The translations under genes were made by a program, and so were the position numbers. Below are positions 56,428 to 64,000 of a stretch of DNA of 64,000 nucleotides, piece by piece. The notes below the pieces were generated by a model. That model had not been told where the DNA came from. It saw nothing but the letters and a program-made list of their open reading frames with translations, and did not search any database. This stretch comes from Pseudomonas sp. BSw22131 (lineage in GTDB: Bacteria; Pseudomonadota; Gammaproteobacteria; Pseudomonadales; Pseudomonadaceae): assembly GCF_026810445.1 (NCBI RefSeq), contig NZ_CP113949.1:4340001-4404000 (forward strand), in the 5' to 3' direction. The first letter of the stretch is position 1. Each line of letters begins with the position of its first letter.

Positions 56428-57624
56428 TCAGCGCCCGCGCCCATTAGCCTTCACACCCGCGCGCAGGATGTCGCCCCAGCGCCGCACCAGATAATTGTGC
56501 TCATCCATCACCGCGTTCCACACCGCGATGTGGCCCATGCGCTGCGCGTAAGAGCCGCCGTCACGTACTTCACCTATATCGATCAGCGGCAGGCCGTCGC
56601 TGCCCAGCAGTTGCTCACGCGCCGGTAGACCTGCGTACCAATAGTCCCATTCGGCCGGGCTGAGATGATCGCGACTGCGCGCCGGGTTGCCGATGTAGTA
56701 ACCCTGACGCGCCATCACTGCACCCGGCCAGCCAGAGAGCCACCAGTTGAGATAGGCATAAGCGGCGTCGAGTACCGGGCCTTTAGCATGCCGCGACAGC
56801 GACAGTCCGCCGAACCACCCGCGATAGCCTTCTCGTGGCACCGCCACGCGGTATTTGACGCCGGCACGGTGCAGGCGCACCAGCGTCGGTGACCACAGGC
56901 TCTGGATGTCGATGGTCGGGTGCAGCATCAATTCGGCGGCCTCTTCGTCGTCCGACCAGAATGCGCCGAACATGCCCTCTTCCTGCTTGCGCACCAGAAT
57001 GTCGGCCAGCGTGTCGATCTCTTCGATGCTCATGTTGCCGATATCATCGAACCGCGCCAGCCCCGCGCCCTGGACCGCCAACGCTGCGTCCAGCGCGCCA
57101 ATGGCAGCATCACTTTGCAGGGCAATGCGCCCGCCCCACGCCGGATCGAGCAACCAGCCCCAGCTCTCGTTTTCAGGATTCAGGCTGGCGGGTAGACGTT
57201 CCGGGCGGTAAGCAAAGCTGTCGGCGTTATGCGTGAGCGGGAGCATGCTGATGCGCTCGCTGACCGCGCTGCCGAGGCTGCCATCGTGCTGCACGAACAG
57301 GCGCTCGCTCGGTCGGCTGCCGCTGCCGAGCTTATCGTTGACCGACAACCGGCCGCGCTTGGGCAGGTCGTTGATTTCATGCCATAGCGCGATACGCCGG
57401 GTATCGATGGGCTGAATCGCGCGCGCGGGCCAGACGAAATCCACGTTGTGAAACCACTGGTCATAGAGGTCGTAGCTGTCTGGCTGCATGACCGCAATGC
57501 GTTGCGCGGTCTGCACATCATGCACCTGATACACCAGCGTGATGCCCAGATCCTGTTCGGCACGCAGTCGAAGCGATTCCAGCAGCGTGACTGACGTCCC
57601 CAATACCCGCAGCGTCAGGCTCAT
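56428..57624 (-). CDS. Solute-binding-protein-like protein without signal peptide
   Basis: A 398-residue protein resembling PotD/PotF-type ABC solute-binding proteins (GITLVYQVHDVQTAQRI, YDLYDQWFHNVDFVWPA, LLDPAWGGRIALQSD, AYAYLNWWLSGWPGAVMARQGYY). It begins MSLTLRVLGTSVTLLESLRL with no signal peptide, and an extended frame to 57990 has none either. Its start overlaps the stop of the CobW-type GTPase gene by ATGA, which fixes it. It would therefore be cytoplasmic, unlike normal binding proteins, and may act as a ligand-binding or chaperone-like partner in the operon. No permease or ATPase is nearby. Confidence 0.78.
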   Translation of the reverse strand: MSLTLRVLGTSVTLLESLRLRAEQDLGITLVYQVHDVQTAQRIAVMQPDSYDLYDQWFHNVDFVWPARAIQPIDTRRIALWHEINDLPKRGRLSVNDKLGSGSRPSERLFVQHDGSLGSAVSERISMLPLTHNADSFAYRPERLPASLNPENESWGWLLDPAWGGRIALQSDAAIGALDAALAVQGAGLARFDDIGNMSIEEIDTLADILVRKQEEGMFGAFWSDDEEAAELMLHPTIDIQSLWSPTLVRLHRAGVKYRVAVPREGYRGWFGGLSLSRHAKGPVLDAAYAYLNWWLSGWPGAVMARQGYYIGNPARSRDHLSPAEWDYWYAGLPAREQLLGSDGLPLIDIGEVRDGGSYAQRMGHIAVWNAVMDEHNYLVRRWGDILRAGVKANGRGR

Positions 57625-58625
57625 GCCGCCGCCCCGTTGGTGGCTGGCGAGAGCGACCGGCTGAACACCTCGAATGAGCGTTGCAGCAGCGCGGGGTCTA
57701 GGCCACGAAGGATGAACACCAGGCGTGAGGTGCGATCCTCTCCCGGCCAGGCCGATAAATGCACCGGCGCATGCAGGCAATGCTGCACGCCGTGAATAAC
57801 CACCGGGGCTGAGTTGTTGTGCACGTTGAGCAGTCCTTTGACGCGGAGAATTCGTTCGCCGTGGCATCTTAGCAGCATGGAAAGCCAGACCCCGAAACCG
57901 ACCCAATCCAGGGGACGCTCGAAGGTCAGGCAACAGACTTGCGCATCGCCGTGACGGCCCTGCGTCGACACCACCCGGTGCAACTGCCACCGCGTCACCT
58001 CAGCGCACGGTGCCGAACCGCGAAGTCCCTCGCCCAGCAAAAGTTGATCGCCGCTGTAGATATCAGCGGTGTTCAGAATCGGCGCCGGATTGATCGCCTG
58101 TAGCCGGGCGCGCAATGCCTGCTGTTCGTCATCGGTGACCACATCCGTTTTGCTGATCAGCAATCGGTCCGCCGCCGCGACCTGAGCCATCCACTCGGGG
58201 TGCAAACGCGCTTGCAGCGTAGCGTGCGTCGCGTCCACCAGCGTCACTACCAGCCCGATGTGAAAACGCCCGCGCAGATGCGGGTCCATGCCGAGCGTGG
58301 CCAGAATCGGCGCGGGGTCGGCCAGCCCCGTGGTCTCTAGAATCACGCGACGAAACGCCGGAATTTCGCCCTTGGCTCGACGCTCCAGCAAGCCGGTCAA
58401 GGCGTCTTTCAACTCGCCACGAATCGAGCAGCACACACATCCACTGGGCAACAACACCGTGTCCGGCGCGACCTCCTCGACCAGCAAATGATCGATCCCG
58501 ACATCGCCGAATTCATTGATCAGCAATGCGGTGTCGCCCAGGTTTTCGTCCATGAGCAGGCGCTTGAGCAAGGTGGTCTTGCCGCTGCCCAGAAAGCCGG
58601 TGATGACGTTGAGGGCGATACTCAC
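57621..58625 (-). CDS. CobW/COG0523-family metal chaperone GTPase
   Basis: A 334-residue G3E GTPase. Walker A is GFLGSGKTTLLKRL (about residues 9-22), the metal-binding CXCC motif is GCVCCSIRGEL near residue 62, Walker B-type ETTGLADPAPI follows, and SKTD replaces NKxD. Such proteins hand metals, often zinc, to client enzymes. The likely client is in the same operon; the CE4 hydrolase is a metal enzyme and a candidate. The start is GTG at 58625, overlapping the preceding small gene by GTGA. Confidence 0.88.
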   Translation of the reverse strand: MSIALNVITGFLGSGKTTLLKRLLMDENLGDTALLINEFGDVGIDHLLVEEVAPDTVLLPSGCVCCSIRGELKDALTGLLERRAKGEIPAFRRVILETTGLADPAPILATLGMDPHLRGRFHIGLVVTLVDATHATLQARLHPEWMAQVAAADRLLISKTDVVTDDEQQALRARLQAINPAPILNTADIYSGDQLLLGEGLRGSAPCAEVTRWQLHRVVSTQGRHGDAQVCCLTFERPLDWVGFGVWLSMLLRCHGERILRVKGLLNVHNNSAPVVIHGVQHCLHAPVHLSAWPGEDRTSRLVFILRGLDPALLQRSFEVFSRSLSPATNGAAA

Positions 58626-58921
58626 GATGGACGCTCCAGTTGATCCAGCAGCTTTTCATCCAGCGGGTCCAGCGCGCGACCGATCAGTTGTTCGGCGCGC
58701 TGCCAGAGTTGGTCCAGCCCATTGGCCAGCTCCTGCTTGCCGGTGGCGCCCAGCAGCAGATACGACACGCCTTGAAAGTCCTCGACCTTGAGCCGAAACG
58801 GCGCCAGCACTTTGTTGATGGCCGCGATCCGGCGCAGGCGTTCGCGTCGGCGTGGCAGTTCATCGCCCAGCGGATCGCTCCAGTGCACGTCTTCCCCGAG
58901 CAGGCCACACAGTCCACACAT
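58622..58921 (-). CDS. Small Cys-rich-start protein of the CobW operon
   Basis: A 99-residue protein beginning MCGLCGLLGEDVHWSDPL. The start at 58921 is fixed by the clean intergenic gap and by coding character; a larger frame upstream is antisense to the dehydrogenase. Two Cys and a His near the N-terminus could bind a metal, and the remainder is helical (RRRERLRRIAAINKVLAPF, ELANGLDQLWQRAEQLIG). It is wedged between a short-chain dehydrogenase and CobW genes (19-base gap and 4-base overlap). No function is known to me. Confidence 0.75.
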   Translation of the reverse strand: MCGLCGLLGEDVHWSDPLGDELPRRRERLRRIAAINKVLAPFRLKVEDFQGVSYLLLGATGKQELANGLDQLWQRAEQLIGRALDPLDEKLLDQLERPS

Positions 58922-58940
58922 GATCGTTTCGCTCCTTGCT

Positions 58941-59687
58941 TTAAGGCATGACGTCGCCGGAATTGGGCCCCAGCGTCTGGCCGACAAACAGATTGCCGCC
59001 CGGCTCGCTGGCCAGCAGTACGGCGACGGGCGCGACCTCTTGCGCCAGGCCGAAACGCCCCAGCGGCAGCTCGGCGGCCTTGGCGGTTTTCCAGGCGCTG
59101 CTGATGCCTGCCACCAGCGGTGTTTCGATAGGGCCGGGCGCGATGGCGTTGACCAGCACGTTGTCTTTAGCGACTTCCAGCGCCAAGGATTTGGTGAAGC
59201 CCATGACACCGGCCTTGGCGGCGGCGTAATGGGTGAGTTCGGCGCCGCCCTTGATGCCCAACTGCGAGGCCACGTTGATGATGCGGCCCCAGCGTTGAGC
59301 GAGCATGTGCGGCAAGGCGCGCTGGCTGGCGATAAAGACGCTGGTGAGGTCGACGCGCAGCATGTCGTTCCACATGTCCAGGGTCAGGTCGACGCAGCGC
59401 GCCTGGGTGAGCATGCCCGCGTTATTGACCAGAATATCGATGCCACCAAACTGCTGGACACAGGCATCCACACCCGCCTGAGCCCCTTCGACCGTGCCGA
59501 CGTCGCCGACGCTTTCAATCACTTCGGCGCCGAGCTGGCGGCAGTCCTGCGCCGTGTTTGCCAGCGTGACCGGATCACGATCGCCCAGCACCAGCCGCGC
59601 GCCCTGTTCGGCGTACGCGCGGGCGATGGCCGCCCCAATCCCGCTGCCAGCGCCGGTGATCACGGCACGTTTGTTATTCAGTTGCAT
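58941..59687 (-). CDS. Short-chain dehydrogenase/reductase 1
   Basis: A 248-residue classical SDR. The cofactor motif TGAGSGIG lies near residue 11, NNAG (VNNAGML) follows, and the catalytic Ser-Tyr-Lys appear as VASQLG and HYAAAKAG. The Asp after the second strand (LGDRD) suggests NAD(H). The ATG at 59687 gives the usual MQLNNKRAVITGAGSG start; an extension to 59780 runs into the repeat element. Substrate unknown; likely a hydroxy or oxo intermediate of the operon's pathway. Confidence 0.87.
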   Translation of the reverse strand: MQLNNKRAVITGAGSGIGAAIARAYAEQGARLVLGDRDPVTLANTAQDCRQLGAEVIESVGDVGTVEGAQAGVDACVQQFGGIDILVNNAGMLTQARCVDLTLDMWNDMLRVDLTSVFIASQRALPHMLAQRWGRIINVASQLGIKGGAELTHYAAAKAGVMGFTKSLALEVAKDNVLVNAIAPGPIETPLVAGISSAWKTAKAAELPLGRFGLAQEVAPVAVLLASEPGGNLFVGQTLGPNSGDVMP

Positions 59688-59725
59688 GTGTGGGTCCTCG
59701 AATACAGGTGGTGGCAAATCCGCTT

Positions 59726-59883
59726 CTGCCGAAGGCGTGGGAGCTTGGCTTGCCAGCGATCTGCCGGGCACCGGCAGCAAACCTGTGTACCCGTTGTAGC
59801 TGACACACCGAGGCGTATGGTCTTGCTGGCGCTGCGCACCAGATCGCGAGCAAGCTGGCTCTTACGCCCTGCGGGCAGAATCA
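59726..59883. repeat. Interspersed repeat element, copy D, between the two SDR genes
   Basis: About 160 bases bounded by TTCTGCCGAAGGCGTGGGAG and the inverted counterpart TTACGCCCTGCGGGCAGAA. Internal strings GCCAGCGATCTGCCGGGCAC and GCTGACACACCGA match copy B, and AGCAAGCTGG matches A-C. It splits the operon, leaving a 224-base gap between SDR 2 and SDR 1. Confidence 0.72.
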
Positions 59884-59911
59884 AGCGCCGCAGTAGCTCG
59901 TAGCTCGCTCC

Positions 59912-60673
59912 CTATTCCGGCCATCTCACGGTCAAACCGCCGTCAATGACGATGCTTTGCCCGGTCAGGTAGCTGGACGCGTCGCTGCACAAAAACTGCA
60001 CCAGCGACGCCACTTCGTCGGCCCGCCCTACGCGCCCCAACGGGATCGCTTTGGCGGCCTTCGCCAGCCCTTCCGGCCCCAGCGAGTTTTTGCTGTCCAG
60101 CGATTGCGGCGTTTCGATGAGCCCGGGAATCACCGCGTTGCAACGAATCCCGCGTGGCGCCAGTTCCACGGCCAGCGACCGGCACAACCCTGGCACACCG
60201 GCCTTGGCTGCCGCGTAATGGGAGTGGTCCTGCCAGCCATAGACGCCGCCGGCAATCGACGAAATCGCCACCATCGAACCGCCCTCGCCCATGTGCCGGG
60301 CCGCCGCCCGAAAGGTGCGCATGACGCCAGTCAGATCGACATTAAGCATCTCGTTCCAGCGCTCATCAGTCATCTCCAGCAGCGGCGCCTTGCGCAGCAA
60401 ACCTGCATTGGCGACCGCGTAATCAATACGGCCAAAGGTGCTGATTGCCTGCTCGGCCAGCGCATCCACCGAAGTGGTGTCGGTCACGTCGAGCGGTGCC
60501 ATCAGGCATTCGCAGCCCGCCGCCTCCACCTGCTGGCGGGTGATCTGCGGGTCGTGCGGATCGGCCGGAAAATACCCACCCACCACCGCCACGCCCTGCC
60601 TGGCGAAGGCAACAGCCAGTGCCTGTCCGATACCGCTGGCGGCACCGGTGATCAACGCTACTTTGCGAATCAT
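59912..60673 (-). CDS. Short-chain dehydrogenase/reductase 2
   Basis: A 253-residue classical SDR, related to but distinct from its neighbour. The cofactor motif is TGAASGIG, then VANAG, and the catalytic residues are in ISSIAGG and HYAAAKAG. The residue pattern after strand 2 (GGYFPAD) differs from SDR 1. Its start is 10 bases after the MFS transporter stop, so they share a transcript. Confidence 0.87.
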   Translation of the reverse strand: MIRKVALITGAASGIGQALAVAFARQGVAVVGGYFPADPHDPQITRQQVEAAGCECLMAPLDVTDTTSVDALAEQAISTFGRIDYAVANAGLLRKAPLLEMTDERWNEMLNVDLTGVMRTFRAAARHMGEGGSMVAISSIAGGVYGWQDHSHYAAAKAGVPGLCRSLAVELAPRGIRCNAVIPGLIETPQSLDSKNSLGPEGLAKAAKAIPLGRVGRADEVASLVQFLCSDASSYLTGQSIVIDGGLTVRWPE

Positions 60674-60683
60674 AGAAGGGTCC

Positions 60684-62024
60684 TTATTTCACGGTTTCCG
60701 GGCGTACGTGTTTGGCAGCAAACATCAACACACCCGAGAGAAAGCATGGCACTGCGCCGAAATACAGCGCCGAGGTCTGCCAGTCGCCGCCCGCGCTCAG
60801 CACCGACGTAGCGCCGAAACCTGCAACCACCGCTCCAATCGGACCCATGGCGTGAATGATGGCGCCACCGGTCGCGCGAATGCTGGTGGGGAAGCTTTCG
60901 CTGATGAAAAACAACGCCGCCGAATAAGGGCCGATCAAAAAGAACAGCCCCAGGCTGTAAAGCCCGACCACCGTCGCCATGTTGCTAGGCCCGAAGAGCA
61001 TTGCCGCAAACGACAGACCGCCGAGCATCCAGCCCAGGCCGATGACATTGCGGCGGCCGATCTTGTCGCCCATCCAGCCGTGGCTCAGGTAGCCGCAATA
61101 GCCCACCAGATTGGACAGCACCAGGATGATCAGCGAGTTCTCGAACGAGACGTGATGCACGCTCACGATCACCGATGTTCCGAGCACGCTGAACACCTGA
61201 ATCGCCGCCCAGTTCAGCAGGATCGCTGCGCCGATCACCAGCGTTGCACGCCGTGAAGTCCCGCGAAACGCCGCGCCAATACCTGCGGTGCGGTGCTCTT
61301 CGTAATCAACCCCGTACGTCGCCGCCACGGCTTGCGCCTGGCCCACATCACCGGCTTTGCGCAACTGGGTGATGCGTTGATGAATCTGAAACTGCGGGCT
61401 CTCCTTGAGCTTGCGCGCCAAGAAGGCGATGACCAGTGCCGGGATCGCGGCAAAGATAAAGCACCCCTGCCAGCCAATGATCGGCAACAGCACAGCGGTC
61501 AGACCTGCGGCGAGCAGCGCGCCCACCGGCCAGCCACCCTGCACCAGGCTGTAGATAAACCCGCGACGCTTGGCCAGTTTCGGGTCTTCGGAGGCGGCGT
61601 AGATTTCACTCAGGTAAGTCGCGTTGACAGTTTCTTCGGCGTAACCCAGGCCGCTCAGCGAGCGAATCAAAATCAGCGGCGACTTGCCCCACGAACCGCC
61701 CAACGCGGTCAGCGCCGAACAGATTGCCGAACCGGTCACGGTAAAAATGATGCCCATGCGACGACCGAGGCGATCCACCAGCGGCCCGATGGCCAGCGCG
61801 ATCACGGCCGTGCCCACCGCCGCCCATGTGGCGATCTCGGCCTGCTCGGCCTCGCCCCAGTTGAAGTGACGGCCGATCTCCGGCAGCAACGTGCCGAAAA
61901 GGATGAAGTCGTACACGGCAAAGACCCACGCGAAAAAGGCGATCCAGGTGGCGTAGCGCACTTGTTCGGAGGTCAGTTGCTGAGGTTTCCAGCCGGTCAG
62001 ATCGAGCTTGTTGTAGATGGACAT
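60684..62024 (-). CDS. MFS transporter
   Basis: A 446-residue inner-membrane transporter with twelve helices. The MFS loop motif is [15 protein letters not shown] after helix 2 and [14 protein letters not shown] after helix 8; [21 protein letters not shown] is reminiscent of the sugar porter and aromatic acid:H+ symporter groups. It presumably imports the substrate of the adjacent catabolic enzymes. It lies 27 bases downstream of the CE4 hydrolase gene. Confidence 0.9.
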   Translation of the reverse strand: MSIYNKLDLTGWKPQQLTSEQVRYATWIAFFAWVFAVYDFILFGTLLPEIGRHFNWGEAEQAEIATWAAVGTAVIALAIGPLVDRLGRRMGIIFTVTGSAICSALTALGGSWGKSPLILIRSLSGLGYAEETVNATYLSEIYAASEDPKLAKRRGFIYSLVQGGWPVGALLAAGLTAVLLPIIGWQGCFIFAAIPALVIAFLARKLKESPQFQIHQRITQLRKAGDVGQAQAVAATYGVDYEEHRTAGIGAAFRGTSRRATLVIGAAILLNWAAIQVFSVLGTSVIVSVHHVSFENSLIILVLSNLVGYCGYLSHGWMGDKIGRRNVIGLGWMLGGLSFAAMLFGPSNMATVVGLYSLGLFFLIGPYSAALFFISESFPTSIRATGGAIIHAMGPIGAVVAGFGATSVLSAGGDWQTSALYFGAVPCFLSGVLMFAAKHVRPETVK

Positions 62025-62051
62025 GGGTCACGCCTCGGGAGTAAGGAGCAA

Positions 62052-62933
62052 TCAGCGGTTACGGGGATTACGGCGGACAAAGTCATCGGCGATTTCGTCG
62101 AAGGTGACGAACTTCACACCGGCGTGGCTCTGGATGTGTTCGATCAGACGTTCAAGCATCAGCAGCACCTGCGGGCGACCGGACACGTCCGGGTGAATGG
62201 TCATGGTGAACACCGCATGTTCGTTTTCGCGGTAGACCCAGTCGAACTGGTCACGCCACATTTCTTCCAGATGGCGCGGGTTGACGAAGCCGTGGCTGTT
62301 GGGCGCTTTTTTGATGAACATCATCGGCGGCAGGTCGTCGAGGTACCAGTTGGCCGGGATCTCCACCAGGTCGGTTTCCTGGCCACGCACCAGCGGTTTC
62401 ATCCAGGTGTCGGGGTGTTGGCTGTAATCGATTTTGGTCCAGCTATCGCCGACGCGGACGTAGTACGGATGGAAGTCGTTGTGCATCAGGCTGTGGTCGT
62501 ACTTGATGCCCTTTTTGAGCAGCAGCTCGTTGGTGACTTTGCTGAATTCCCACCACGGCGCAACGTAGCCGGTCGGGCGCTTGCCAGTCATCCGGGTGAT
62601 GAGTTCGATGGATTTGTCGAGGACGATTTCTTCCTGTTCGGGGGTCATCGCAATCGGGTTTTCGTGGCTGTAGCCATGGACACCGATTTCATGCCCGGCG
62701 TCGGCCACGGCCTTCATTTGTTCCGGGAAGGTCTCCATGGAGTGACCCGGCACGAACCAGGTGGTGCGCAGCCCGTAACGCTCAAACAGCTTGAGCAGGC
62801 GCGGCGCGCCGACTTCACCGGCGAACAGGCCGCGTGAGATGTCGTCTGGCGAATCTTCGCCGCCGTACGAACCCAGCCAGCCAGCTACCGCGTCTACGTC
62901 GACGCCAAATGCGCACAGAATTTCTTTAGCCAT
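62052..62933 (-). CDS. CE4 (polysaccharide deacetylase-like) hydrolase
   Basis: A 293-residue metal-dependent hydrolase of the NodB/CE4 fold. The N-terminus [20 protein letters not shown], the His motif [20 protein letters not shown] and the C-terminal [13 protein letters not shown] are clear. It has no signal peptide, so it works in the cytoplasm and is unlikely to act on cell wall. This subgroup includes PuuE-type allantoinases and, as I recall, a cyclic imide hydrolase from P. putida of about the same length. Of two tandem ATGs (62936, 62933) the second is seven bases from AGGAG. An amidase gene lies 44 bases upstream. Confidence 0.85.
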   Translation of the reverse strand: MAKEILCAFGVDVDAVAGWLGSYGGEDSPDDISRGLFAGEVGAPRLLKLFERYGLRTTWFVPGHSMETFPEQMKAVADAGHEIGVHGYSHENPIAMTPEQEEIVLDKSIELITRMTGKRPTGYVAPWWEFSKVTNELLLKKGIKYDHSLMHNDFHPYYVRVGDSWTKIDYSQHPDTWMKPLVRGQETDLVEIPANWYLDDLPPMMFIKKAPNSHGFVNPRHLEEMWRDQFDWVYRENEHAVFTMTIHPDVSGRPQVLLMLERLIEHIQSHAGVKFVTFDEIADDFVRRNPRNR

Positions 62934-62977
62934 CATTGTTCTCCTGCGGGGGTCATCAAAGGGGATCAAGCAGTGAT

Positions 62978-64000
62978 TCAGGGCTGTCGCAGCGCCGCTT
63001 CCACCGCAAGCGCTGCACGCAACACGCGTGAGTCCTCGCCGGGCGGGGCGCTTATCAACAGGGCGGTAGGCAGCCCGAGCGCATCACGTCCCGTGGGCAG
63101 CGACACACCGGGCAGGTTCAACAAACTGCCGGGCATGGTCAGGCGCAAGGTCGCCAGGTTGGTACGCACGAACAGCTCGTCGTCCGCTTCAAGCGGTGCC
63201 AATGGTGGCGCAACGTGGGCCACGCTCGGGGTCATCAGAAAGGCGCCGTCGAGTTCGTCGGTGATCCGCTGTTGCAGCTGTTCGCGCGCCGCATACAGGT
63301 TGATCAACTGGCTGGCAGGAAAACTGCGGGCCGCTTCCAGCCGACGACGCACGCGGGGGTCGAGCTGGCTGGCGGCGTCGCTGTCGAGCAGTGGCTGATG
63401 CAGCGCGAATGCCTCCGCCGAGCCAAGCCAGCCTTGTTCCTGGATGAGGGTCAATGTGGCCTGAAACGCTGGCATCGGGCGCAGATCGATCAGTGCGCCC
63501 GCCGCTTTCAAAACGCTCACTGCGTTGAGCAGGTTGTCGCGCACGGCCGGCTCTACGCGATCATCGAAGAGCACCGCTTCGTCGACCCAGAAACGTTGCC
63601 CGGCCAGGCTGCGGGGTATCGAAGACGTGGGTTGGGCACGCCCTCGCAGAATGTCGTCGATGACCAGCGCATCACGCACGCTGTGGGTCAGCGGCCCGAG
63701 GCTGTCGAGCGTGGGCGCCAGCGCAAATACGCCGTCGCGGCTGTAGCGCTTGCAACTGCTGCGAAAACCTACAAGACCATTGAGCGCGGCGGGGATGCGG
63801 ATTGACCCGGCCGTGTCGGTGCCCATCGCAATGGGCACGATGCCCGAGGCAACCGCCACCGCCGAGCCTGACGATGAGCCTCCGGGAATGCGCGGTTGAT
63901 CAACGCCATGTGGATTGAGCGGCGTGCCGAAATGCGGGTTTAGGCCGAGCCCGGAATAGGCAAACTCACTGAGGTTGGTTTTGCCGACGCTGACCATCCC
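62978..64000 (-). CDS. Amidase-signature enzyme (partial, 5' end outside the window)
   Basis: The last 340 or so residues of an amidase. The amidase signature with the catalytic cis-Ser and Ser nucleophile is complete: [16 protein letters not shown] and [17 protein letters not shown]. The first part with the catalytic Lys lies beyond base 64000. It resembles the aspartyl/glutamyl-tRNA amidotransferase A-like amidases used in small-molecule catabolism. It is the most upstream gene seen of the minus-strand operon and could open a half-amide made by the CE4 hydrolase. Confidence 0.88.
   Translation of the reverse strand, partial: GMVSVGKTNLSEFAYSGLGLNPHFGTPLNPHGVDQPRIPGGSSSGSAVAVASGIVPIAMGTDTAGSIRIPAALNGLVGFRSSCKRYSRDGVFALAPTLDSLGPLTHSVRDALVIDDILRGRAQPTSSIPRSLAGQRFWVDEAVLFDDRVEPAVRDNLLNAVSVLKAAGALIDLRPMPAFQATLTLIQEQGWLGSAEAFALHQPLLDSDAASQLDPRVRRRLEAARSFPASQLINLYAAREQLQQRITDELDGAFLMTPSVAHVAPPLAPLEADDELFVRTNLATLRLTMPGSLLNLPGVSLPTGRDALGLPTALLISAPPGEDSRVLRAALAVEAALRQP

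Noticed and set aside
61293..62837. 514-codon plus-strand open frame across the MFS and CE4 genes
   Set aside because: It spans two real genes on the other strand; the length is due to GC-rich codon structure.

Overview
The window is a 64 kb piece of a Pseudomonas chromosome, probably from the P. syringae / P. fluorescens side of the genus. I base this on gene content and order that I recall from other pseudomonads (bfr-grxD, argF-ABC ATPase, ybaK-glpKRD, aatJQMP-aauSR, oprB-gcd), not on a database search. GC content is moderately high, genes are dense, and two kinds of short interspersed palindromic repeat sit in many of the gaps.

Left part, 1-19200, is housekeeping and nutrient uptake: bacterioferritin and monothiol glutaredoxin converging on a shared terminator; a molybdopterin oxidoreductase; argF overlapping an orphan ABC ATPase; PhzF-like and YbaK proteins; the glycerol regulon glpK-glpR-glpD with GlpR-like operators, but with no glpF in its usual place; and the acidic amino acid transporter aatJ-aatQ-aatM-aatP with its two-component system aauS-aauR. 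Upstream of aatJ there is a perfect TTCGG-N4-CCGAA inverted repeat and a GG-N10-GC sigma-54 promoter. Just after aauR (19200-20360) is a scar. A truncated arginase-fold gene is joined to the 3' end of a different sigma-54 activator gene, followed by a diverged 97-bp copy of the aauR 3' end.

Middle part, 20500-43400, starts with a minus-strand operon (GntR/UTRA regulator, ADP-ribosylglycohydrolase, NCS1 transporter, PfkB kinase) that looks like a nucleoside or nucleobase salvage module. Then come a DsbA/FrnE-like protein, a lipase-like hydrolase, a MetR-like regulator, a Nudix hydrolase overlapping D-Ala-D-Ala ligase, Zur-type rpmE2, an APC permease broken by a single in-frame stop, an OpgC-like acyltransferase, a large class A penicillin-binding protein, a YqjI/YqjH-like metal-responsive pair, and oprB-gcd for periplasmic glucose oxidation.

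The most unusual region is 43665-56357. It is a type VI secretion effector island written as one translationally coupled operon: vgrG, a Tle3-type lipase gene, five tandem copies of a DUF2875/Tla3-like gene, and a PAAR gene. Almost every junction is an ATGA overlap. Four of the five tandem copies lack the first transmembrane segment of copy 1, one copy is frameshifted, and three variable blocks are shuffled between copies like cassettes.

The right end, 56428-64000, is a minus-strand catabolic operon: an amidase running off the window, a CE4 (polysaccharide-deacetylase-type) hydrolase, an MFS transporter, two short-chain dehydrogenases, a small Cys-rich protein, a COG0523/CobW GTPase, and a solute-binding-protein homologue with no signal peptide. 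A CE4 hydrolase next to an amidase would fit cyclic imide degradation, but this is an inference.
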